Source of the DNA: Roseovarius dicentrarchi
GTDB lineage: Bacteria > Pseudomonadota > Alphaproteobacteria > Rhodobacterales > Rhodobacteraceae
Reading direction: 5' to 3'
Assembly: GCF_003316635.1 (NCBI RefSeq)
Contig: NZ_QNQP01000026.1
Span: 1 to 34,915, forward strand
DNA length: 34,915 nucleotides
Shown: piece after piece, positions 8,146 to 16,617 of the stretch
Position numbering within the stretch: position 1 is the stretch's first letter
Layout of the letters: each line of letters starts with the position of its first letter
Notes under the pieces: generated by a model
What the model was told of the DNA's origin: nothing
What the model saw: the letters and a program-made list of their open reading frames with translations, nothing else
Database searches by the model: none
Position numbers and translations under genes: made by a program

Positions 8146-9285
8146 TCAGTTGCCGAGCGGGGCGCCGCCGCCCGCCCCCTCGGTCCCATCTATGGTCGAG
8201 GCCAGGGCGGCTGCTTCCACCGCGGCCACGCGGCGTTCCAGACCGAAGCGCATCCAGTTGACGTGAAGATCGAGCGCCTGGGTGAGCAGCAGTTCCCGCA
8301 TCACCGCGTCGGGTGACATTTTCGCGATGGATTGATGCCAGTCGGGGTTGGCAAACCGGGAATGCACGAAGATATCGACCGCCTGAAGCGAGGAGACCTT
8401 GTCACCCACAGCATTCGGATAGGCGGGACCGGCCGCATCTCGCGCCCAATTCGCAAGCTCCGTGCCGCCGGTCGGGGTGGCAATGTCGCCCAGATAGGTG
8501 AAGACGGCATGTGAGGCGGAGCGACGTGTCGCATCGATCTGGCGCGCGGCGATGCGCGCAAGGCCAGCCGGTGTTTTCGCTTCCTCGGTGGTGACAGGTT
8601 TCGGCGGCAACGGATCGACCATGTTGTTGACCATCCGCGCGAAGGCCTGTGCGACCTGCTGGTCGGAGGTGTCGAGCGTGATGGCCTCGGTCAGGAGCCG
8701 GACGTCAGATGTCGGATCGGCAAACCCGCCGACGTTTTTGAGATTGTCACGATCAAGTTTGATCTCTTGGGCGAGCGCAAGACCGCCGGAGCGGACTGGC
8801 GCACCCGCGGCCCCGTTTCCGTAGGACCGGTTACGCGACAGGTTGGCGATGTCGATGCCGCCGACCCCCTGGCTGGTCTGTCCGCCGCCAAAATTCAGCA
8901 CGCCGGAGAGATCGATGCAGGCGGAAGTGGCCGGATCGTAGCGCCCGCCTTCGGCGGCTGCCCGGATTTTCTGGCGCTCTAGCAGGACGGCGTTCTGATC
9001 GCGTCCTTCGGCGATGCGCTTTGCCGCCTCGGTTTCGCGTTTGGAGTAGGCCGAAAGCTGCGCTACACCCTTCAGGATGTTGTCGACGATGTAGTTGCCG
9101 ACCTCCGTGGTGTGATTGTTGACGTTGATCCGCGCGCTGCGGACGATGTTTTGCACGCCGCCGCAGGAACAACCGCCAAAGGCGTATCCCGGCGTTGAAA
9201 GCGTGAACAGCCACGCCGCGGCGACAACCGACAGTGCGCTCCCCATCACACGTCGACGAAATGTCGTCGGTTGATCAGTTGTCAT
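8146..9285 (-). CDS. TraW-like exported transfer protein
   Basis: This 379-residue exported protein starts at the ATG at 9285 (MTTDQPTTFRRR). A longer frame exists upstream but runs inside the previous gene. A signal peptide spans about residues 10-36 and ends LSTPGYAFGG, followed at once by CSCGG, so it may be lipidated or disulfide-bonded. The mature part is helical and polar, with the segment FGGGQTSQGVGGIDI near residue 130. The position before traX-traY matches TraW of IncI plasmids, an outer-membrane lipoprotein of about this size. The C-terminus contains a region rich in conserved-looking aromatics (WHQSIAKMSPDAVMRELLL). The name is supported mainly by synteny. Confidence 0.6.
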   Translation of the reverse strand: MTTDQPTTFRRRVMGSALSVVAAAWLFTLSTPGYAFGGCSCGGVQNIVRSARINVNNHTTEVGNYIVDNILKGVAQLSAYSKRETEAAKRIAEGRDQNAVLLERQKIRAAAEGGRYDPATSACIDLSGVLNFGGGQTSQGVGGIDIANLSRNRSYGNGAAGAPVRSGGLALAQEIKLDRDNLKNVGGFADPTSDVRLLTEAITLDTSDQQVAQAFARMVNNMVDPLPPKPVTTEEAKTPAGLARIAARQIDATRRSASHAVFTYLGDIATPTGGTELANWARDAAGPAYPNAVGDKVSSLQAVDIFVHSRFANPDWHQSIAKMSPDAVMRELLLTQALDLHVNWMRFGLERRVAAVEAAALASTIDGTEGAGGGAPLGN

Positions 9286-9544
9286 TTCCCACTCCCTCGC
9301 TCCGAGCATTCCCTTTTTTGCCCCGGATGATGTCGTTGACCGCATCAAGGTTGGTGCGCGTCTCCGTGCTCCCCTGGCTCTGGATTCCAGCCGGTTCCTG
9401 AGGTTCCGGTTTGCCTTGGGTCACGCTCTTGGGGATCTGAAATGACGTGAATTGGATCAACAAGACGAATGCGATCACCGCCAGAACGACCGCGAGCGCG
9501 ATCCATTTTCCAAGCGTTATTTTCGACAGGATGTTATTCGGCAT
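9275..9544 (-). CDS. small bitopic membrane protein with NLDAV tail motif
   Basis: This 89-residue protein starts at the ATG at 9544, preceded by GGAGG at good spacing. It has one membrane segment (about 17-33, ALAVVLAVIAFVLLIQF) and a periplasmic, proline/glutamine-rich tail carrying TNLDAVNDIIRGKKGN. A closely similar motif, TNLDAVYDLIYGG, ends the protein encoded just upstream. The gene overlaps its neighbours on both sides by 11 bp. No family is recognised. Size and placement suggest an accessory subunit of the envelope-spanning channel. Confidence 0.7.
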   Translation of the reverse strand: MPNNILSKITLGKWIALAVVLAVIAFVLLIQFTSFQIPKSVTQGKPEPQEPAGIQSQGSTETRTNLDAVNDIIRGKKGNARSEGVGNDN

Positions 9545-10139
9545 TTCCGCCTCCATAGATAAGGTCATAGACCGCATCCAAATTGGTCGGACTGGCCGTC
9601 GTGCCGTTGAGCGTCACCCCCTGCCCCACCTGACCGCCGCCGGTGTTCAGATCCACGCCGCCAATCGAAGTTGTCGAATTGCCTGTCAGACCGCCAATCG
9701 GCAGGAAGTTGAAACTCGGCAGCTGGAGTAGATTGGTGATCTGGGCGGTGAGCGCGTTCATCTTACCTTCTGCGAAGGAACAGATCTGGCCCTGCGCCTG
9801 ACTGACCGCCGCCTGGAAGATGCCTTGCAGGTTTGGCACCTGGATCGCGATGTCGAGGTTGACGTCGAGCAGGTTGTCGAGACATCCAAGCGCCGCGATG
9901 GAGTGCGGTTTTTTCAGCGCCTCTTCGCCGCGCAGGACTTCGGCCTCGATGCCTGATCGGATCGCATCGGTGAGGTTCAGCTTCACCGTGTCGGTGCAGC
10001 CCTGACCGCTGGACGGGAAGAGCTGCAGGATCTGATCATCGGCTTGAGCGTGGGTTTTTGGCGCATGCACGAGGGCCATGCCCGCGAACAGCGCTGCGCC
10101 GAGAAGGTATCGCATGTCATGTCTGCATGGTCTGGTCAT
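9534..10139 (-). CDS. exported hypothetical protein of the transfer operon
   Basis: The product is 201 residues from the ATG at 10139, which overlaps the preceding stop in ATGA; an internal ATG at 10115 would give a shorter signal peptide. Residues 9-32 form a signal sequence ending in THAQA. The mature protein has three cysteines (in GQGCTD, AALGCLD and GQICSF) and a helical core. Its C-terminus is glycine/asparagine-rich with GGVDLNTGGGQVGQGV, similar to a stretch of the TraW-like protein, and the terminal TNLDAVYDLIYGG motif. It is probably periplasmic or outer-membrane. I do not recognise a family. Confidence 0.7.
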   Translation of the reverse strand: MTRPCRHDMRYLLGAALFAGMALVHAPKTHAQADDQILQLFPSSGQGCTDTVKLNLTDAIRSGIEAEVLRGEEALKKPHSIAALGCLDNLLDVNLDIAIQVPNLQGIFQAAVSQAQGQICSFAEGKMNALTAQITNLLQLPSFNFLPIGGLTGNSTTSIGGVDLNTGGGQVGQGVTLNGTTASPTNLDAVYDLIYGGGNAE

Positions 10140-10870
10140 TGAGTGCCTCCAAGACTGGTCCGTTCCCCTTGGAAAGGGGGTGTTTCGCGAATGAGGATGG
10201 GACGTTTTGCGCCGAAGCCTGGAAAGCCTGTGGTCTGCGCAAAGCTGCCGCCCGTACCAGTCCCGCCCGCGTACATTGTGTCGGACGCGGCCCCGATGCG
10301 GTTCATCAGGTGCGATTGCAGCTCGGCGTAGGAGCTGAAGCCGTTGGCATCGAGATAGCTCTGCGGGAACACGGTCGGATCAAAGCCGCTCGCGACCCAG
10401 TCGTTGAGCGCGCCGGCCCCCAGGAAATGCGCCGCTGTCAGCAGCCCGCTTTCCGTGAAGGTCACGTCGTTGATGGTCTGACCAACCAACCCCAGTGTTT
10501 GCGTTGATAGCGCCGAAAGATTGAGTGTCGTCAGGGTGTCGAAGGCCTGGTCCTGCAAGGCGTGCCCGGCGGGTGAAGTCAGGAAACCGCTCAAGGATGT
10601 GACGCCCTGTCCTGTCGCCAGCGACGTCCATTCGTAGTTGCTCCAGCTGCCGTACGACCCGCCAATATGGTTTACATAGCCAAGGCTCGCCAGCGTCCCG
10701 GCGGTGATCTGGTAGGCACCTGCCGCGGTGCCGCCTTGCGTGTTCAAGGCTCCGTAGTTGCCGCCAGATTCCTGCGTGCGGATCAGATCGGCATAGTCGC
10801 TCGCCAGGGCGGTTCCAGCCCAGAGGGCGAGCGCAATGCCAAGATACCGGATATGGTGGAAACGGCTCAT
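10136..10870 (-). CDS. exported lytic transglycosylase-like protein
   Basis: This 244-residue protein has a signal peptide (about 1-24, ending TALAS). The segment IRTQESGGNYGALNTQGG at residues 30-47 holds the likely catalytic Glu34 in the ESGG context of lysozyme-like transglycosylases. GAYQIT at 51-56 corresponds to the GxxQI motif of the same fold. A later GQTINDVTFTESGLLTAAHFLGAG fits the helical half of the domain, and the C-terminus is Gly/Thr-rich. It probably cleaves peptidoglycan locally to let the channel assemble, as VirB1-type enzymes do. It overlaps both neighbours by 4 bp. The exact glycoside-hydrolase family is not clear to me. Confidence 0.72.
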   Translation of the reverse strand: MSRFHHIRYLGIALALWAGTALASDYADLIRTQESGGNYGALNTQGGTAAGAYQITAGTLASLGYVNHIGGSYGSWSNYEWTSLATGQGVTSLSGFLTSPAGHALQDQAFDTLTTLNLSALSTQTLGLVGQTINDVTFTESGLLTAAHFLGAGALNDWVASGFDPTVFPQSYLDANGFSSYAELQSHLMNRIGAASDTMYAGGTGTGGSFAQTTGFPGFGAKRPILIRETPPFQGERTSLGGTQ

Positions 10871-11754
10871 TTAACGGTCCCTGCGATGGCAACTGGCTGG
10901 GTCGGGATCGTCTCCATCACTGCGCCGGTCGAGGGCGAGATCACCGTCACACCGCCACGGCTGAGCGTCTCGAGGCCGCGAAAGCCGTTCTCGTCCCGTA
11001 AGGTTCTGGAGAGGCCGACCACACCCTCAAGCGCCTGGATCATCCGGTAGGATTGACCAAGATTGTTGATCAGAAAGACGGGACAGGATGATTGACCGCA
11101 ATAATAGGGCGAGCGGACGACGATGATCTTTTCCCCGCCGGTTAGTACATCCACCTCATAGACGCTGACCTCCGGGGGCCCAAAAGACGTCGCCGTCGTC
11201 TCGTCGATGTTTGCCCCCAACTCTTTGCCAACGAGGGCCAGCTCCGCCTCATTGGCCTCGCGTTCCACCATGCCCGTTTGATCGGGTTGAGGCGTGTAGG
11301 CCTGACCGCTCCACGTCCAGACCCGCCCGTCCTCAACGATCGAACGCATACCGGTCGGTGTGACCACTGACAGCCCAAGCGCGTCGACGGCGGGCCTGCG
11401 ATAGATTTCGAGCCATTTCTCGTTGTGGAACAGCACGACGTTAAAGCACTCGGTCTCGCAGTTGCGGCTCTTGCCGATCTTCAGGAACAGTTGCTCGGGA
11501 TCGTCGTTCGGCGTTTCCAGCCAGACCCGGATCGCCTTCACGTAAGGAAAATCGCGACCATACATTTGCCGCGCGATGTTCAGCGCCTGTTGATCGTTGC
11601 GCGCGAAGGAGAGCTGCTGGACCGCGATATCCCCGCCAGGCTGGTTGTTCTCGCGACTGTCCTCGGCAAGCGCGGACAGCACACCCAACGTGACCAGCAG
11701 TGCAGCCAGATAGACGAGGAGCGGTGACCGCCTGTGTCTTGCGCGCAATGTCAT
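10867..11754 (-). CDS. exported or membrane-anchored hypothetical protein
   Basis: This 295-residue protein starts at 11754, where ATGA overlaps the icmB stop. A basic N-terminus and a hydrophobic segment at about 11-28 (LLVYLAALLVTLGVLSAL) make it exported or anchored, with the rest periplasmic. It has two cysteine pairs, CETEC near residue 99 and CGQSSC near 225, which probably form disulfides and would suit the DsbC-like isomerase of the same system. VWLETPNDDPEQLFLKIGKSR and VWTWSGQAYTP are distinctive, but I recognise no family. It is placed where IncI plasmids have traV. That parallel is positional only. Confidence 0.7.
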   Translation of the reverse strand: MTLRARHRRSPLLVYLAALLVTLGVLSALAEDSRENNQPGGDIAVQQLSFARNDQQALNIARQMYGRDFPYVKAIRVWLETPNDDPEQLFLKIGKSRNCETECFNVVLFHNEKWLEIYRRPAVDALGLSVVTPTGMRSIVEDGRVWTWSGQAYTPQPDQTGMVEREANEAELALVGKELGANIDETTATSFGPPEVSVYEVDVLTGGEKIIVVRSPYYCGQSSCPVFLINNLGQSYRMIQALEGVVGLSRTLRDENGFRGLETLSRGGVTVISPSTGAVMETIPTQPVAIAGTVK

Positions 11755-14700
11755 TGAAATGCCCCTTTCGCGAGATCGTCGGCCATGCGGGAGATGACGT
11801 TCGAGCGTGCGGACTCGTCGAGCATCTTGCCGGAAGACATCAGCCCCTCGAGTTCCGCCTCGATCTCCGCCTTTGCCGACCCGGCCGGAAAGCGACGGGC
11901 GAGGATGTGGCGCGCCTCGGGACTGCCGAGCCGCTCGTAGAGGATCGCGCGCAACGCCGTGTCTTCGGCAGTTGTCGACAGCGCCCAAAGTTCGATGGGC
12001 CCGAGTTGGTTATAGAAGTGCTGCACATAGGTCTGGGATTTCAGCTTGAAGATGGCGACGATCGGCGCGCCCTCGCCCGGCTCCGGCCCGCTCAATCGGC
12101 TGATCACCGGTTTCAGACTGGCGGGCAGATCATAGGTGTCCATCACCGTGCGCACGCTCTCGGCGGTCGGCACGTTGCAGAGGAATATGTTGGTGGCGAG
12201 TTCGCGGATCGAATGGTCGAAATCCCCGATCAGCTGACTGGCGAGTGAGATCTGCACGCCAGCCTTGCGGCCGACCCGTACGTCTGCGACGACCTGATCG
12301 CGGATGCCGAGTCCGCCGGTCAGGTGGTATTCGTCGATACAGATGCGTTTGGGCATCTGGCGGTTGTTCTGGAAGCGCAGCAGATGATGTGCCCGCACGG
12401 CGTCAGGCAGATCGGAACCCTTGATCTCGTCCTCGTCGAGCCAGAAGTCAGACGTCAGCGTCTGGCGCGCCATCATGTACATGACCGCCGTCTGCTTGCG
12501 CCCGCGCTTGCCGGTCGCTTCGGTCACACCGGCCAGATCGAAGGCAACGATGCGTGCGCCCGAGATATCGAACCGGGTCGGGTTCGACAGGATCACATAC
12601 TGCTTGATCGCGGCGGTGATCTGACGCTGGAACGCGCCGACCATCGGTTCCTGGGTCGATTGCACCCGCATTTTGATAAAGGGCTCGCGCACGGTCTCTG
12701 CGTTGGAGATCGGGATTAGATCGCCGAGGATCGGCACGGCCAGGCGTTGCGCGAGGGCTGCGGCATGATGCTCGTTCTTCGCAAACAGGACGTCGACGAT
12801 CTCCCACCAGGTGGTCTCTTCATCGACTTCGAAATGATGCTTCTTCAGCGCTTCATCGACATGGCGATCCATGGTTGGCGAATAGCGCTTCGGGCTGACC
12901 TCATCGGAATAATAGCGATAGGCCTCATCGACGCAGGCCTCGGCCAGCTGCGAGACACCGTCATAGGGCACGTCGGCATCTTCAGGTGTGCAGATCAGCC
13001 CGATCAGGTTCACCAGAAACGCGCGTTCATGGGCAAACGGTTTTCGACAACAAAGCTGGGTGTCGAACGGATTGACGGCATCGCGGTCCACCATTTTCAG
13101 CCGGTGGAACATCGCCTCGTGTCGCCGGTTCGGCGGAAGGGCGTCGCGGATCAGGCTGATCAGGCCCGACGAGGACGGGCCGATATCGATGATGGCGATG
13201 CGCGGCAGGATCGCCTGGTTGTCCCCGCCCCTTCCGGATTGCGGCGACAGCGCCACGCCGAGATTGATCGCGTTCATTAGAACCGATTTACCGGAGCCGG
13301 GCGTGCCGACCATGATATCGACGCTGGCATTCTGTTTCGACGAGCCGGGTTGATACGGGAACGGCTTGCCGTCCGCGGTGCGAAAGATGATCGACCCGCG
13401 CTGCCACGGGCAGGCGGGCCGCACGATCGGGGCCATGGCGAGGACGTCCAACAGGTCGGCAGCGCAGCTTTCGGCGGTCGAGGCGGTCGAAAGGCCAAGC
13501 GCAGACGACATCACGCAGTCCAGCGGGTCACCGACAACCGCGTTGGTGTGGCAATTGCCCCAGGATTTTACCATCTCCTGCAGCGATGAGACGTGGGCGC
13601 GCAGCTGGCCAACTTCGTCGGCTGGTGCCCAGGCCGCGAAGGAGGCGCGCCAGCGGATGACGGTGTTGCCGTCACCATCGGTCTGGCGCAAACGCTCGAA
13701 GCTCTCCTTGATGCGCCCGTTATGTGTGGGGGCGGTCCAGGCCAGCAGCCGCGCCAGCTGCTCGCGAAACATTTGCCCTGCGAACCCTCCGCTCTCCATC
13801 AGGATAGAACAGCGCCATGAGATTCTGGTGCCGTTGGCGATCACGCGCCTGATCAGCTCATTGAACTGCACAACGATTTCGGGGGGCAGCACGATGTCGA
13901 AACCGGAAAACACCGTGTTGCCAATGCGCACGATCTTGCTGTCGATCACCTCGGCATGGTCGGTGAAGATCTGTTCCGACAGCTTTGGCCACACGAGATT
14001 GGAGATATCTTTGCGTGTGATGTTGCGCCCGAGGCTCGGCAGTCGTGCTTTGAGATAGTCACCCGGCAATGTCGCGCGCCACGGGTGGTTGAGACCCAAC
14101 GTGTCGGGCGCCACGATCTTGCGGATCGCGTTCAGTGCCTCATAATTGTTTAGTAGTTCGAGCGCGATACCCGCCGAATTGAACTCGCGCCCCAAAGCCG
14201 TGACAAAGCTGTCATGGCGGATTGCCAGGCCTTCAAGCGCGGTATCCGGGATCTGACCAAGCGAGATCGGTGGCGCGGCATTCAGCACTTTCGTGCGCCG
14301 TTTCAGGCTGGCATTGCGATCTTCCGCCGTCAGCAAGGAGGGGCGTGTCCACAGCGCCAGATAACAGCGCTCGCCATAGAGCTTGGATGGGAGCAGTTTG
14401 CGGCGCTCGTCCAGAAGATCATGTAAGTCGAGCGCATTGTCACGCGCAACGCGGGCGCTGTCATCGATGATGGTCTCGACCTCGCGTCTACCAAGTTCCG
14501 GCGAATGCCCGAACCAGAACTGCAGGGCCAGTCCTGGTTTGGAAAAGAACGGCGACAGGCCCACCCGCAACCGGTCGCAGGCTTCGGTGACATCCTCCTC
14601 TCCCGGCAAGGACCGGAACCCGTCGAGCCGGAAGAGCGACATCATCGAGCCGTCGTCGGCCACCAGTGCTGTCTCGCCATGCGCGGTTTCCAGACGGCAA

Positions 14701-14771
14701 TACCCGTCCAGAGAGGCCTTCAGCGCTCCCCGGCCCAGATGGGCTGCGACCTGATGCCAGAATGCGACCAT
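11751..14771 (-). CDS. icmB: IcmB/DotO/TraU-family ATPase
   Basis: This 1006-residue protein is a VirB4-type AAA+ ATPase that powers assembly and transport at the inner membrane. The start at 14771 is fixed by AAGGGG at about 14782-14787, 9 bases upstream and overlapping the icmD stop; a longer frame to 14861 lacks this. Walker A GTPGSGKS is at residues 489-496 and Walker B RICIDEYHL at about 809-817 (Asp813-Glu814). The ATPase half follows a long N-terminal domain, as in IcmB/DotO of Legionella and TraU of IncI (both about 1000 residues). It lies in the reverse operon between icmD and the hypothetical envelope genes, matching traR-traU order. Confidence 0.93.
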   Translation of the reverse strand: MVAFWHQVAAHLGRGALKASLDGYCRLETAHGETALVADDGSMMSLFRLDGFRSLPGEEDVTEACDRLRVGLSPFFSKPGLALQFWFGHSPELGRREVETIIDDSARVARDNALDLHDLLDERRKLLPSKLYGERCYLALWTRPSLLTAEDRNASLKRRTKVLNAAPPISLGQIPDTALEGLAIRHDSFVTALGREFNSAGIALELLNNYEALNAIRKIVAPDTLGLNHPWRATLPGDYLKARLPSLGRNITRKDISNLVWPKLSEQIFTDHAEVIDSKIVRIGNTVFSGFDIVLPPEIVVQFNELIRRVIANGTRISWRCSILMESGGFAGQMFREQLARLLAWTAPTHNGRIKESFERLRQTDGDGNTVIRWRASFAAWAPADEVGQLRAHVSSLQEMVKSWGNCHTNAVVGDPLDCVMSSALGLSTASTAESCAADLLDVLAMAPIVRPACPWQRGSIIFRTADGKPFPYQPGSSKQNASVDIMVGTPGSGKSVLMNAINLGVALSPQSGRGGDNQAILPRIAIIDIGPSSSGLISLIRDALPPNRRHEAMFHRLKMVDRDAVNPFDTQLCCRKPFAHERAFLVNLIGLICTPEDADVPYDGVSQLAEACVDEAYRYYSDEVSPKRYSPTMDRHVDEALKKHHFEVDEETTWWEIVDVLFAKNEHHAAALAQRLAVPILGDLIPISNAETVREPFIKMRVQSTQEPMVGAFQRQITAAIKQYVILSNPTRFDISGARIVAFDLAGVTEATGKRGRKQTAVMYMMARQTLTSDFWLDEDEIKGSDLPDAVRAHHLLRFQNNRQMPKRICIDEYHLTGGLGIRDQVVADVRVGRKAGVQISLASQLIGDFDHSIRELATNIFLCNVPTAESVRTVMDTYDLPASLKPVISRLSGPEPGEGAPIVAIFKLKSQTYVQHFYNQLGPIELWALSTTAEDTALRAILYERLGSPEARHILARRFPAGSAKAEIEAELEGLMSSGKMLDESARSNVISRMADDLAKGAFQ

Positions 14772-14784
14772 CAGTACATGCCCC

Positions 14785-15198
14785 TTAGTTGAGCGAGCGG
14801 AGCTGACCGTCCACGGAGGATTGGTTCGCACCGGTGCCGAAGATCGAGGCGACGCCGACATTGAGGAAGGTCGGGATCGCCACCATGCAGGCGGCCGCGA
14901 CGCTGAGCATCAGGATGCGGCCCGTCTCGACGGACGAGTCATTGGTGCTGCGCGACCGCTTGATCATCGCCATGACCGCCATGATCGCGAACACGACGCC
15001 GAGAACGAAGGAGATGGTGCCGAGAATGTCAGCCGCAGGCCCGAGCTGGCTGGAGCGCATTTCGGTGAAGATGTCGCCAAACGTCTGGGCGAAGGTTTGG
15101 CTGGCCCAGAATGTGCCAAAGCCGAGGGAGAGCGCAGAACGGACAATGGCGGGTCGCCTAGAGACGCGGTTATGAGAGCGGGATTGTTTCTTGCGCAT
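14785..15198 (-). CDS. icmD: IcmD/DotP (TraR)-like membrane protein
   Basis: This 137-residue protein starts at 15198 (MRKKQSRSHN), with AAGGAACTCC just upstream. It has a basic N-terminus and a signal-like segment ending SQTFAQ. Two membrane segments follow, at about 56-77 (ILGTISFVLGVVFAIMAVMAMI) and 95-115, separated by a short basic loop KRSRS. This size and topology match IcmD/DotP of Legionella (about 130 residues) and TraR of IncI, small inner-membrane components of the type IVB system. Gene order (icmC before, icmB after) supports it. Sequence hallmarks are weak in this family, so the name relies partly on synteny. Confidence 0.72.
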   Translation of the reverse strand: MRKKQSRSHNRVSRRPAIVRSALSLGFGTFWASQTFAQTFGDIFTEMRSSQLGPAADILGTISFVLGVVFAIMAVMAMIKRSRSTNDSSVETGRILMLSVAAACMVAIPTFLNVGVASIFGTGANQSSVDGQLRSLN

Positions 15199-15214
15199 GG
15201 AGGAGTTCCTTGTT

Positions 15215-15763
15215 TCAGCCGAAGAAGAGATTTTCGAAAAGGCCGACGGTCCGGGGCAGATCGACCGCCATGATCCCTGCAATCATGTGAATGAAGCCCT
15301 TGCCCATCAGGCCATGGGTCGGCATGTCCGCCGATTTGACGCAGAGAAAGAGACCGCGCACGACCGCCAGCAGCCCGATGAATTGCGCGATCCGCACGAG
15401 TGCGATCAGGATGGCTTCGCCGGGCGTGCCCGAAACGGGTGAGAGCATCTCCGGCGCATAGGCCATGATCTCGCTGGCAGCACTGGCCGTCGTGTTGCTT
15501 GCCCCGTAGAACGACGCAATCCAGGCGGACAGCGTCAGATCGAGGGAGATGATCAGCAGACCGAACACGATGTAGGTCAGCGCCTGATAGTAGCCGTGCC
15601 GCCTGTGATGGGCATGCGCGCGCTCCTCGGCCGTCACCAGCATCATTCGGCTGCCGATCACGACGAGGATGATGCCCAGAACGAAACAGAGTGCTGCCAC
15701 GAAGGCCTGCGCCGGTGGCAGGATGTCGGTCACCCGCGTGAAGAAGGCGGTCAGCTCGTCCAT
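15215..15763 (-). CDS. icmC: IcmC/DotE (TraQ)-like membrane protein
   Basis: This 182-residue protein has four hydrophobic segments at about 20-40, 63-80, 118-136 and 155-167. The C-terminal THGLMGKGFIHMIAGIMAVD fits the family's recurrent pattern of a Gly/His turn followed by a Gly-rich membrane helix. IcmC/DotE and its relative DotV are small polytopic inner-membrane proteins of the type IVB apparatus, and TraQ is the IncI counterpart. The gene lies between the DotF-like gene and icmD, as traQ lies between traP and traR. The spacing to icmD is 16 bp. Confidence 0.75.
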   Translation of the reverse strand: MDELTAFFTRVTDILPPAQAFVAALCFVLGIILVVIGSRMMLVTAEERAHAHHRRHGYYQALTYIVFGLLIISLDLTLSAWIASFYGASNTTASAASEIMAYAPEMLSPVSGTPGEAILIALVRIAQFIGLLAVVRGLFLCVKSADMPTHGLMGKGFIHMIAGIMAVDLPRTVGLFENLFFG

Positions 15764-15778
15764 ATGCTGTCATCCTCA

Positions 15779-16429
15779 TCACTCACCATCTCCACCCTCT
15801 ATTTTCGGCTGGGCTTCGGCGTTACCGTCTGGGATCAGCACAACGCGTTTCGGGGTGTCCGTCACGGGAGCCGCGACAGGCGTCACCTGTACCGGGCGAG
15901 AACCGGCTCTCTCGGAAGCTGCGCCTTCGTCGATTGCGGGCAGCGACGCGCCGATGAGGCCGATGGTCGAATAAAGCTGCCGTATGGCATTGGAATGCGC
16001 GCCGTTGACCTTGCGCTGGTCCTGCAGCCGAGCAACGAACCTTGGCAAAACACCCCCCTGCCCCGTCAACAGCGCCATTTCCGAGCGCAGTGCCAGGCTC
16101 TGTTCGGTCAGCAGAGCCACCTCGGATCGCAATTGAACGAGTTCGCGAGTCTGATGATCGTCGGCAGTCCCGACCACGGCGTGTCCCGCCTCTGCCTTCA
16201 GGTCCAGTGCGTTGAATGCAAAGACGCCGCCAATCGCGACGAGACCGAGGACGGCGAGGGTCAGCAGGACCTTGCACAGCCCGTTGATAAAGGCGGTGCC
16301 GGTGCGGTCGCGCGCGTGCAGATAAACCGTACCGGCGGCCCGCCCGGAGCGGGCAAAGCCGAAGTCCTCGCCATAGGCGTCGGCGCGGATCGCCGCTGGG
16401 ACATCCAGTGCGGTGTTCGGTCGAGCCAT
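15779..16429 (-). CDS. DotF/IcmG (TraP)-like coiled-coil membrane protein
   Basis: Encodes 216 residues from the second of two adjacent ATGs (16429), 7 bases after AAGGGGG; the first ATG at 16432 is too close. A cytoplasmic N-terminal region of about 50 residues is followed by one membrane helix (about 51-72, VLLTLAVLGLVAIGGVFAF). A predicted coiled coil follows, with a near-perfect 14-residue repeat (LRSEVALLTEQ then LRSEMALLTGQ), and then a Pro/Ala-rich tail. DotF/IcmG has the same cytoplasm-helix-coiled-coil plan and TraP holds the same place in IncI. It is the first gene of the reverse operon, downstream of the palindrome at 16541. Confidence 0.6.
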   Translation of the reverse strand: MARPNTALDVPAAIRADAYGEDFGFARSGRAAGTVYLHARDRTGTAFINGLCKVLLTLAVLGLVAIGGVFAFNALDLKAEAGHAVVGTADDHQTRELVQLRSEVALLTEQSLALRSEMALLTGQGGVLPRFVARLQDQRKVNGAHSNAIRQLYSTIGLIGASLPAIDEGAASERAGSRPVQVTPVAAPVTDTPKRVVLIPDGNAEAQPKIEGGDGE

Positions 16430-16540
16430 CATCTTTCCCCCTTTCCGTGCTGCGATCCGGGCTTGACCCCGTCCTTCGGTCCAAGGCCGCGACCCGCCCT
16501 GTTTTGGCGCCTACCAACTCGGCTATGGTCATCGATATTA

Positions 16541-16560
16541 TATCGTTATATATAACGATA
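16541..16560. promoter_or_regulatory. AT-rich operator-like palindrome (copy 2, perfect)
   Basis: TATCGTTATATATAACGATA is a perfect 20-bp palindrome between the divergent DotF-like gene (start 16429) and the dsbC-like gene (start 16618). Its inner 18 bp differ from the element at 2119-2136 by one base. The position would let one bound protein affect both divergent transfer operons. Confidence 0.72.
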
Positions 16561-16617
16561 AAGAAGATGCAGTAAAGACTTTTGCGAAACGCACCTCAGG
16601 GACAAGGAATTCTCATC

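Noticed and set aside
16440..16530. A tRNA-like phrase on the reverse strand (GCCGAGTTGGTAGGCGC, similar to a D-arm)
   Set aside because: No matching acceptor stem, anticodon arm or T-arm follows, so it is a chance likeness.
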